Source: Chloroflexota bacterium (GTDB taxonomy: Bacteria; Chloroflexota; UBA11872). Taken from it: a stretch of DNA of 34,818 nt. The notes under the pieces were generated by a model that had not been told where the DNA came from, did no database searches, and saw only the letters and a program-made list of their open reading frames with translations. Below, piece by piece: positions 24,524 through 31,962 of this stretch (the first letter of the stretch is position 1; every line of letters starts with the position of its first letter). Position numbers and translations under genes: made by a program. The stretch spans positions 1-34,818 of the forward strand of contig WTFW01000097.1 of NCBI GenBank assembly GCA_011523785.1. The letters are read 5' to 3'.

Positions 24524-25533
24524 GGCTCGGACTCGCGGCCGACACCTATCGGTGGATTGCCTATCCCTGGATGCGTGCGGACCGTCCGGACTTCCGCGCC
24601 ACCAGCCACTACGCTCCGCACGTCCTCTCAGTCACCCCGCCGCAAGCTGACTCGGACGTACCCGACTGGCTCCTCGACCGGGTCCTGGCGCATGAACTCA
24701 CCGCGCTGACGATGGACTTAGGTTTACTGGGTAGTCGGGAGCAGGCATCAACGCTCGGGGCCCGCTGTGCCGACGCCGGTGTCGACTTGCTGGGCAGCGT
24801 GTCGGTTGACCTGGTCGCCGCGCCCAGTCGCTGGGGGACCGTGTCGCCTGATGTGTCAAATGCCCGCTTCGACCCCGCGAGCGCTGGCGTGTTGCGGACT
24901 GGCTGGACTGGCGACAGCGAGGCGGCGATAGCCGCCACAGCCATGCGCTGGGCCGCCGAGGCCGGCGTGCCCATACTCAGCCTCGTCCACGGCCAGCCGG
25001 ACCGCGCCAACCGCTATTCGCCCCAGCCCAGCCTCGACGACCAACTACAACGCATCGAGTCCAATGTGCGCACGCTTCTCCCACTCGCAGCGGATTTGGG
25101 CGTGACGCTAGCCCTCGAACCGCACATGGACTTCCGCTGCGCCGAACTCGTCCGCGTCGTTGAGGCCATCGCGTCGCCCAATCTTCGCCTCGTCCTCGAC
25201 ATCGCCAGCCCGCTGGCGGTCAACGAAGACCCCCTCGACGCCGCCCGTCTCGCTGCACCCTATGTCGTGGCCACCCACCTTCGCGACATGCGCGTCCAGG
25301 CCCTGACCGAAGTCGCCACCGGGGCGCTCTTTCACACCCCAGTAGGCGAGGGCCACGTCCCAGTAGGTCAAATCCTGGACACCCTCTACGACCAATCGCC
25401 GGACTCGAGCACGGTCATCCACTGCCTTAAGATCGTCACTCGGCCGGAACTCGATGCCGAAGCCTGGCTCGGCGCCTCGCTGGCTACGGTTCGGAATTAC
25501 GCCTCGCACAAAGCGTCTCGCGGCTCGGCGTGA
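24520..25533 (+). CDS. Xylose-isomerase-like TIM-barrel protein, copy 2 with incomplete metal site
   Basis: 337 residues from GTG 24520, whose last two bases start the TGA of copy 1 (GTGA overlap). It is clearly a paralogue: TLALEPHMDFRCAELVRVVE, LVLDIASPLAV and LAAPYVVATHLRDMRVQALT align with copy 1. Glu200, Asp227 and His253 are kept, but the final Glu (HIEI in copy 1) reads HCLK, with Leu303 at the ligand place. It may bind metal differently, work with copy 1 as a non-equal dimer, or be a regulatory partner. No frameshift or stop disturbs it, so it is under selection rather than decaying. The PhyH gene follows after 22 nt. Confidence 0.83.
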   Translation: MRLGLAADTYRWIAYPWMRADRPDFRATSHYAPHVLSVTPPQADSDVPDWLLDRVLAHELTALTMDLGLLGSREQASTLGARCADAGVDLLGSVSVDLVAAPSRWGTVSPDVSNARFDPASAGVLRTGWTGDSEAAIAATAMRWAAEAGVPILSLVHGQPDRANRYSPQPSLDDQLQRIESNVRTLLPLAADLGVTLALEPHMDFRCAELVRVVEAIASPNLRLVLDIASPLAVNEDPLDAARLAAPYVVATHLRDMRVQALTEVATGALFHTPVGEGHVPVGQILDTLYDQSPDSSTVIHCLKIVTRPELDAEAWLGASLATVRNYASHKASRGSA

Positions 25534-25555
25534 TCAACGCCGTCGGGAGGAACGA

Positions 25556-26302
25556 ATGAACGACCACGATCGCTACCTGTTTGACCTACAGGGTTACGTC
25601 ACCACTCCCAACGCGATTGACGCCGACACGGTCGCCGCGCTGAACGCCATCCTCGACCAGAAGATCGCTGACGAAACGCCCCCCGACGCCACCACCCATC
25701 GATTCGTCAACCTGCTCGATTGGGGTCAGCCATACATCGACTTGCTTGATCCTCCGAAGATCGTTCCTTACCTGGAGGCCATCCTTGGATCCAGGTTCCG
25801 GTTGGACCACACATACCTGGACATCATTCGCGGCGGGCTAAGCCCCATCGGTGCGACGCTCCACGGCGGCGCCATGCCCTTCAACCCGGTGCAGTACTTC
25901 CACTACAGCAACGGCGAGTTTCACAACGGCTTGTCCGTCGTCGCGTTCAACCTCGCCGACGTCAATCCCGGAGACGGCGGCTTTGCCTGTGTGCCCGGCA
26001 GTCACAAGAGCAACCTGCCATTCCCGGATGAATGGAAGGACCTCACCGACGAGCACGACACCGTCAAGCGAGTGACCGGGCCGGCCGGTACGGCCATCAT
26101 CTTCACCGAGGCACTAACCCACGGCCCCCTGCCGTGGACCGCCGACCACGAGCGACGCACGATCTTCTACAAGTACAGCCCTAACCCCTTGGCCTGGTGG
26201 GGCGAGTACCCGACGCCCGCCGGCCTGGATGGACTCACCGAGCGCCAGCGGGCGATCCTGGAAGGTCCCAACGCCCGCTATCCCCAACGTGGTATCCGCT
26301 AG
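25556..26302 (+). CDS. Phytanoyl-CoA dioxygenase (PhyH) family protein with HxG motif
   Basis: 248 residues from ATG 25556 with GGGAGG 6 nt upstream. Family landmarks are LADVNPGDGGFACVPGSHKS (residues 133-152, the 'v.p.nG.l.~vPGSH' strand), His189 in EALTHGPLPW, and Arg200 eleven residues later, which fits the distal iron His and the 2-oxoglutarate Arg of PhyH. The proximal iron motif, normally HxD, reads HGG (His103-Gly-Gly105). Spacing to His189 is 86, against 89 in human PHYH. So the Asp ligand is replaced by Gly, as in Fe/2OG halogenases, or this branch uses other ligands such as His123. It ends the plus-strand operon, 9 nt from the convergent gene. Confidence 0.85.
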   Translation: MNDHDRYLFDLQGYVTTPNAIDADTVAALNAILDQKIADETPPDATTHRFVNLLDWGQPYIDLLDPPKIVPYLEAILGSRFRLDHTYLDIIRGGLSPIGATLHGGAMPFNPVQYFHYSNGEFHNGLSVVAFNLADVNPGDGGFACVPGSHKSNLPFPDEWKDLTDEHDTVKRVTGPAGTAIIFTEALTHGPLPWTADHERRTIFYKYSPNPLAWWGEYPTPAGLDGLTERQRAILEGPNARYPQRGIR

Positions 26303-26311
26303 CGCCTGCCG

Positions 26312-27955
26312 TCAGTTGACGGGCGGGAAGTAAGCCAGCCCCGCGCCCAGATCGTCCATCGCCACAACCGCGTCGCCCCGCAAGCGCGCCCCAATCTCGT
26401 GGTCCTGGTGGCGAATCGTCAGGTCGCGCTCTGCCAGCGGCAAACGGATTCCCACCGCGTTCCCAACACGCGGTCCACGCAGCAAGATTCGCCCGTCAGC
26501 GACGAATTGTCGGGCCTGCAGACCATCCACCGACAGTTCGTCCAAGTTGGCCCAGGACGGAACACGCACCGCAATATCCCCCTCGACCTTTGGCGTAATA
26601 CGCAGGGCATCGCCCGTGTACGGCGACTCAACCCGCACCGCATCACTCTCGTAGTCGAACAGCATGTTGATCTTCGTCACCCCACCGCCGGTCGCGGCAA
26701 CTTCTCGATGTACCGCGCAAAGTGAGGCGGTGGCGCCGCCCACGATGTCAATGCTCGGAGTGACTTCGTTCTTGCCCAGCGGCAGATGGCCGTACACGGC
26801 ATTGAATCCGAACAGCCCGAGCAGACGCATGCGCAAATCCCGGCGCTCATCGCCGCCCGGTACCTGGTCCATGAAGCTCAGATCCCTAACCTGCGACGGC
26901 AGCAGCTGGGACCGCAGGTATCGCTCGGCGTCCTCAAAATACGAGTCACCGAAGTAGCGTCCAAGGATCAGCGCCGTCTCGATCACGTCGCCCACGTTAT
27001 TCATCTCACCCTGTTCCGGGTGAAAGTTGGGATGGTGGCGCTCGCGCACCCAGCCCACCTCGTCGCGAATCACTCGCAGCCCGTTGTCATAGAAGGCCCG
27101 CACTCGGCTCAGCAACCCACGGTCGTCCGACAGGCTGCCCTGCAGGGCCATCCCTGACAGCGTGCAGGTCGTCGAATGCGTGTGCGCGCCCAGCCTGTCT
27201 GCGTCGTAGGAACCATCGGAGGGGAAAAACCGATTCGTGGCGTGTGCCGCTAAGTCCGCTGCCAATTCCAGCGCGGCGTCGGACCCGGTTGCGTCGTAGA
27301 GCTTCGTCAACGGCCCGATGGCCCGCCCGATACCCTCCACGAACGTTGGCCTCGCGGTCATTGGCAACCCGTAGGCCGCTTGCAGGCCGTCCTGGTCCCA
27401 ATCGCGTTCGGCGCTCCAGAACCGCCGAACGTCGGCAATCAGGGCCTCAGCCGCATGCACTGCCCGGTCGGATGCCCGATACCGAGCCAACGCATGCAGC
27501 CCGTGCACGGCCTCCCGGATCGAGTGCTCGTCCACCGAGGTCAGCGGTCCGCCCGGTGCGCTGTGGTTGCACGGCAGCGGTCCAGCGCTCAGCGAAAAGA
27601 ATGACGCTTCCGTGTGTTGCCTCACCATGTCTTCGTCCGCTTCGATGCCCAGCGCATCCTCCGCAGAAAGCAGCGCGTCCAGGTGGCGTCCTGACAACTG
27701 AATAGCCCCGTGATAGGGACTGAACCCAAGCCATCCGTCCGGCCAGATGCGCGTGTACATGTACGGATAGCCTTGATCCGCGGGATTGAACACCTGCCCC
27801 ATCGCCCGACAGGCCAACTCGACGGCCGCGGGAATGCTGGTCGTGTTGACGTTTGCCACCCGCGCCGGCGGGATGCGCGACTTGTCAAACGGCGGTCCTG
27901 GAATGAACGCGTGAGCGGTCGGCGACGGCGGTTGGCGCAGCGGCACGTCGGTCAT
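26312..27955 (-). CDS. (alpha/alpha)-barrel glycoside-hydrolase-like protein (GH127/DUF1680-like)
   Basis: 547 residues from ATG 27955-27953. The central 350 residues are helical-repeat-like, with paired-helix stretches such as SIREAVHGLHALARYRASDR and AIGPLTKLYDATGSDAALEL. MYTRIWPDGWLGFSPYHG and HPNFHPEQGEMNNVGDV are the most His/aromatic-rich places. The C-terminal part has VEGDIAVRVPSWANLDELSV and ILLRGPRVGNAVGIRLPL. These resemble the GH127/DUF1680 beta-domain pattern 'l.lRiPsWa...v.vnG' and 'gd.v.l.lP'. No signal peptide is present. Its ATG overlaps the stop of the propeller gene (ATGA), so it is the last gene of the minus-strand operon. Family level is tentative. Confidence 0.6.
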   Translation of the reverse strand: MTDVPLRQPPSPTAHAFIPGPPFDKSRIPPARVANVNTTSIPAAVELACRAMGQVFNPADQGYPYMYTRIWPDGWLGFSPYHGAIQLSGRHLDALLSAEDALGIEADEDMVRQHTEASFFSLSAGPLPCNHSAPGGPLTSVDEHSIREAVHGLHALARYRASDRAVHAAEALIADVRRFWSAERDWDQDGLQAAYGLPMTARPTFVEGIGRAIGPLTKLYDATGSDAALELAADLAAHATNRFFPSDGSYDADRLGAHTHSTTCTLSGMALQGSLSDDRGLLSRVRAFYDNGLRVIRDEVGWVRERHHPNFHPEQGEMNNVGDVIETALILGRYFGDSYFEDAERYLRSQLLPSQVRDLSFMDQVPGGDERRDLRMRLLGLFGFNAVYGHLPLGKNEVTPSIDIVGGATASLCAVHREVAATGGGVTKINMLFDYESDAVRVESPYTGDALRITPKVEGDIAVRVPSWANLDELSVDGLQARQFVADGRILLRGPRVGNAVGIRLPLAERDLTIRHQDHEIGARLRGDAVVAMDDLGAGLAYFPPVN

Positions 27956-29829
27956 GCGGTATAGCGCCAAACTTCGCCACGCCCCAGGGCGGCATGAATC
28001 GTTCGCCGCTCTGCGTCCCCCGCCGCAATGCTCACCCGTTCCACCGCGTGCCCTTCCAGCGGCCCATCCATGCGAGACCACTCGCGGCCTTCGCTGCTCG
28101 AGAGATAAACCCCGTCGCTGGTGGCCGCCGCGGCAAGTCCGTCTCGCGCGAAGTCAGGCGAAAGTGTCACCTGGCGCATGGCCACGCCGCCCTCCGCCAC
28201 CCGGACGCCTGACCATGGACCGCGGCCCGACGATGGCGGCATCGCAATGCGGTCGCGGGCGGCAAGGAGCAATGGCCCAATGTCAGGCTTGAAGGTTGGG
28301 AGTATTGCCAGCGAAGCCCAGCCCAAAGCCGAGTCGTACTCGACCCAGGGCTTCCATGTTTCTCCTGCGTCGTTGGACCGGATCACCACCAGGCGCTCTG
28401 AATCGCCCGCGGCGGCAACCATCGCGCGGTCCCGGGCAAAGTTGGGCGAATAGGCCAGTGCGTGCACGTCGCTGCGGTCCAGTCCCGTCCAGACCGAGCG
28501 CCACGATTCACCGCCGTCATGTGAGAGATGCAGAAGCCCGTCCTGTCCTCCGACGGTCACCTGACCATCGGCAGGGAAGTCGGGCGAAAACTCCAACAGG
28601 GTCGCCGCCGACTCAGCGGAAATGCCCCCGATTCGGACCCACGACTGCGCTCGGTCAACGCTCCATATCACTTGACCGCCGGCGACTCCGCCGGCGATTC
28701 CGTCATCCGAGAAACCCGGCGCCAGTCTGATCGCCGTCACCGGTCCCAGACCCGGGTCTTCCAGCGTTGTCGCCCAGCTTGCCCCCGCATCGCGTGAAAC
28801 CAACACGCCGTCCTGTAGCGTAGCGAGCGCCAGGGTGCCGTCCGCGGCGAACGTCGGCGACACGGAAAGATCAAGGATCGGCCGATTCACCAGCCCCGAG
28901 TTGGCCGCAGCCGGTGGGCCATTCCCTGCTTGTCGGTAGACGCCGCCCTTGTTGGTCCCAACCAGCACGCAACCATCGGAAACTGCGACGCACAGGGCCG
29001 AGACGTTACCTCCGAGAGCGACGGGTTCTTCCTGCCAGGTCATTCCGTCGTTGCTCGAGCGAACCAATCGGCCGCCGCCCGTCACGGCGACAATCTCCCG
29101 GCCTGCGGACACGGCGACTCCGTTGACCGTATCGCCGTCCGCCGTCCAGACCGCTTCCCAGTGTTCGCCGCCGTCGGTCGAGCGCAACAGCCGCCCGGAA
29201 ACCGTTCCCGCAATCGCGGTCGCCCGGTCGACCCAGGCGCAACACTCCAGCGGATCGGCATCGGCGCGCGCAACCCGCTGCCACGTCCGGCCGACGTCCG
29301 TCGATCGCAGCAGGACTCCCGTCGCGGTTGCGGCCAGAATTGCGCCGCCGTCCGAAGCGCCGGGAGCGATGGCCACGGCTGAGACTTCAGTGTCTTCCAA
29401 TCCGCTGGCGAAGCCATTCCAGCTCCGGCCCCGGTTTCGGGAGACGTAAACCCCCTCGTGTTGGGTTCCGGCCACGACTACTTCGTCGCGCGCAAAGTCC
29501 GGAGAGATGGCAACGCGCGTTACAGTCGGCCGCACGCCCCAGAATTCCTGCCGGAACCAGCTTGCGCCACGGTCGTACGACATGTGCAGGCCTGACACCG
29601 CCGTCGCGGCCGCCACGACGCCATCGCGCTCGAAGTCCGGTGAGACGGCCACGTCCTGGACGAAGGGGCTGATCAGCCCCTTCCCAAGCCAATCCCATCG
29701 GTCGCCACGATCAACGGACCGAAACACCCCGGCCAGGGTCGCGGCAAAAGCTGTGCCATCGCGGTCGCTTGCGCAGGCGATTGACCCAACCGTCCCGCCT
29801 TCAAGGGCGAGCAGGCGCTCCCAACTCAT
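27952..29829 (-). CDS. Asp-box (BNR/VPS10-like) beta-propeller protein, 11 repeats
   Basis: 625 residues from ATG 29829. I count eleven Asp-box-like motifs: SVDRGDRW, SYDRGASW, SRNRGRSW, STDVGRTW, STDGGEHW, SSNDGMTW, SRDAGASW, SVDRAQSW, SHDGGESW, SNDAGETW and SSSEGREW. Between them the strand 'v..SPdFa.Dg.v.aat..GvyrS' recurs. This suggests one large or two stacked propellers. No signal peptide is evident. It is coupled by a 4-nt overlap to the hydrolase-like gene and lies 43 nt after the OppF-like ATPase, so it belongs to the transporter-hydantoinase operon. It is a distant relative of the smaller propeller at 7408-8388. Function unknown; ligand binding or a scaffold is plausible. Confidence 0.87.
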   Translation of the reverse strand: MSWERLLALEGGTVGSIACASDRDGTAFAATLAGVFRSVDRGDRWDWLGKGLISPFVQDVAVSPDFERDGVVAAATAVSGLHMSYDRGASWFRQEFWGVRPTVTRVAISPDFARDEVVVAGTQHEGVYVSRNRGRSWNGFASGLEDTEVSAVAIAPGASDGGAILAATATGVLLRSTDVGRTWQRVARADADPLECCAWVDRATAIAGTVSGRLLRSTDGGEHWEAVWTADGDTVNGVAVSAGREIVAVTGGGRLVRSSNDGMTWQEEPVALGGNVSALCVAVSDGCVLVGTNKGGVYRQAGNGPPAAANSGLVNRPILDLSVSPTFAADGTLALATLQDGVLVSRDAGASWATTLEDPGLGPVTAIRLAPGFSDDGIAGGVAGGQVIWSVDRAQSWVRIGGISAESAATLLEFSPDFPADGQVTVGGQDGLLHLSHDGGESWRSVWTGLDRSDVHALAYSPNFARDRAMVAAAGDSERLVVIRSNDAGETWKPWVEYDSALGWASLAILPTFKPDIGPLLLAARDRIAMPPSSGRGPWSGVRVAEGGVAMRQVTLSPDFARDGLAAAATSDGVYLSSSEGREWSRMDGPLEGHAVERVSIAAGDAERRTIHAALGRGEVWRYTA

Positions 29830-29872
29830 GCGAGAACAGCGAGCGACCGGCCGACCTCTCCCATCGCCGGCC

Positions 29873-30970
29873 TCAGTCGCTACGGGCCTCGCCGCCGCGC
29901 AATGCCTCCGACACGGTCACGGGAGGAACCCCGCCGGAGTCCTCGATCTCGCGCCAGAAATGACAAGCGACCGCGTGACCATTGCCCGTCTCGGACAGCA
30001 CGGGCTCTTCCGTCGTACAGCGTTCCTGGGCCCAGGGGCAGCGAGGATGGAAGCGGCACGCCGAGGGCGGATTCACCGGACTTGGCACATCCCCCGGCAG
30101 GATAATCCGCTTGCGCTTGGCCTCCACCACCGGGTCGGCCACGGGTACCGCCGACAGCAGTGCCCGCGTATACGGATGCAGCGGGCGCTGGTACAGCGTG
30201 TCGCTGTTCGTGACTTCGACCAGCTTGCCCAGGTACATCACCGCGACCCGGTGGCTGATATGGCGCACCACCTTCAAGTCATGCGCGATGAAGAGGTATG
30301 CCACTCCCAGCCGCTGCTGCAGATCCTGCAGCAGATTGATGATCTGGGCCTGGATCGACACGTCCAGCGCCGATACCGGCTCGTCGCAAACGATGAACGA
30401 CGGCTCCACCGCCAGCGACCGCGCCGTGGCAATGCGCTGGCGTTGCCCGCCCGAAAACTCGTGCGGATACCGTGATGCCTGCGTACGGCTCAATCCAACG
30501 AGCTCAAGGATTTCCTGCACGCGATTGCGTCGATCCTGGCGGCTCTCGTAGAGCTTGTGGACCATCATCGGTTCTTCGATGATCTTGCCCACCGACATGC
30601 GTGGATTCAGCGACCCGTACGGATCCTGGAAGATCATCTGCATCCGGCGTCGTGCCCGCCGCTGCTCGTCTGATTTGAGCTTTGTCAGACTCCGTCCTTC
30701 AAAGACCACTTCGCCCGCCGTCGGAAGTTCCAGCTGCATGACGGCATTGCCGGTCGTGGTCTTGCCGCAGCCCGATTCACCGACCAGCCCCAGCGTTTCG
30801 CCCGCCTCGATACTGAACGACACGTCGTCCACGGCCCGCACCCAACCGGCGTGGCGGCGGATAAGTGCCCCGCGTGTGACTGGAAAGTGCTTGACCAGGT
30901 TCTTGACGTCCAGCAAGGCGCCGTTGGATCCGGCGGCCGTCGCAGGCGCGGATTGGGCCGATACGCTCAC
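29873..30970 (-). CDS. ABC transporter ATPase, DppF/OppF type
   Basis: 366 residues from GTG 30970-30968, which overlaps the stop of the DppD-like gene as GTGA. Walker A is GESGCGKT (64-71), the Q-loop is [14 protein letters not shown], the signature is EFSGGQRQR (171-179) and Walker B is [12 protein letters not shown] with Glu197. The C-terminal Cys-containing oligopeptide-transporter extension ([19 protein letters not shown], then AVACHF) is present; in relatives it can hold an iron-sulphur cluster or zinc. It works with the DppD-like ATPase and should serve the permeases on the plus strand at 19450-23539, since none is encoded in its own operon within the window. Confidence 0.95.
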   Translation of the reverse strand: MSVSAQSAPATAAGSNGALLDVKNLVKHFPVTRGALIRRHAGWVRAVDDVSFSIEAGETLGLVGESGCGKTTTGNAVMQLELPTAGEVVFEGRSLTKLKSDEQRRARRRMQMIFQDPYGSLNPRMSVGKIIEEPMMVHKLYESRQDRRNRVQEILELVGLSRTQASRYPHEFSGGQRQRIATARSLAVEPSFIVCDEPVSALDVSIQAQIINLLQDLQQRLGVAYLFIAHDLKVVRHISHRVAVMYLGKLVEVTNSDTLYQRPLHPYTRALLSAVPVADPVVEAKRKRIILPGDVPSPVNPPSACRFHPRCPWAQERCTTEEPVLSETGNGHAVACHFWREIEDSGGVPPVTVSEALRGGEARSD

Positions 30971-31962
30971 CGCAACTCTCCTGTCGCTGGATCGACGATG
31001 CAGCGAACCGGGTGGCCGGCCCCACGGTCCACCAGATCCGGCACCATTGTGAGACACGCGTCGCGAACGTAGGGACAGCGCGGCGCATAGGGGCAGCCCT
31101 GCGGCAGACCGATCAGGTCGGGCGGCGAGCCCGGAATGTTGGACAGTTTTTCGGATCGGTCGCCGGTAATCGTTGGTACCGCCTGCATGAGGCCAAGCGT
31201 GTAGGGATGCTGCGGCCGCGCGAATAGCTCGTGCACCGGCGCGTACTCGACGATGAAGCCGGCATACATCACGGCCACTCGGTCGCAGAAGCCCGCTACC
31301 AGGGCCAGTTCGTGGGTAATCAGGATCACCGCCATGCCCAGTTCGCGCCGCAGTTCCGCCAAGAGCTCGATCACTTGCGCCTGAATCGTCACGTCCAGCG
31401 CGGTCGTTGGCTCGTCCGCGATCAGCAGGTCCGGCTGGCAGGAAATGGCCATTGCGATCATGGCCCGCTGCTGCATGCCGCCCGAAAGTTGATGGGGGTA
31501 ATCCTTCACGCGTTCTTCCGGCGCCGGGATGCCCACGGTGTCCAGCAGCTCCACGGCCTTGGCGCGGGCCTGCGCCTTATCCATCCCGAGGTGCAATTGC
31601 ACCGACTCTTCGATCTGTCGGCCCACCGGGAACACCGGGTTCAGCGAACTCATGGGGTCCTGGAAGATCATGGCGATTTGCTTGCCGCGAATCTGGCGCA
31701 TCGCATCCGCCTCGACCTTGAGCAGGTCCCGCCCGCGGAATTCAATCGATCCGCGTGAGACCTTCCCCGCCGGGCGCGCCACCAGTCCCATGATCGCCAG
31801 CGAACTCACGCTCTTACCGCAGCCCGACTCGCCAACGATTCCCAGTGAATCCCCCGCGTTCAGTTCATACGAGATTCCGTTCACGGCGTGGACCACGCCC
31901 TCGTCAGTGTTGAACTCAACCGCCAGGTCGTCTACGCGCAGCAGCGCGCCGTTGTCCGCCAT
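30967..31962 (-). CDS. ABC transporter ATPase, DppD/OppD type
   Basis: 331 residues from ATG 31962-31960, which shares one base with the TGA of hyuB. Walker A is GESGCGKS (44-51), the Q-loop Gln101 is in [12 protein letters not shown], the signature is [10 protein letters not shown] (158-167), Walker B is [12 protein letters not shown] with Glu184, and LITHEL is the switch. The C-terminal oligo-HPY extension has the four-Cys pattern in [19 protein letters not shown] and VRCIV. The in-frame region upstream of this ATG overlaps hyuB and does not belong to the protein. It forms the ATPase pair with the next gene. Confidence 0.95.
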   Translation of the reverse strand: MADNGALLRVDDLAVEFNTDEGVVHAVNGISYELNAGDSLGIVGESGCGKSVSSLAIMGLVARPAGKVSRGSIEFRGRDLLKVEADAMRQIRGKQIAMIFQDPMSSLNPVFPVGRQIEESVQLHLGMDKAQARAKAVELLDTVGIPAPEERVKDYPHQLSGGMQQRAMIAMAISCQPDLLIADEPTTALDVTIQAQVIELLAELRRELGMAVILITHELALVAGFCDRVAVMYAGFIVEYAPVHELFARPQHPYTLGLMQAVPTITGDRSEKLSNIPGSPPDLIGLPQGCPYAPRCPYVRDACLTMVPDLVDRGAGHPVRCIVDPATGELR

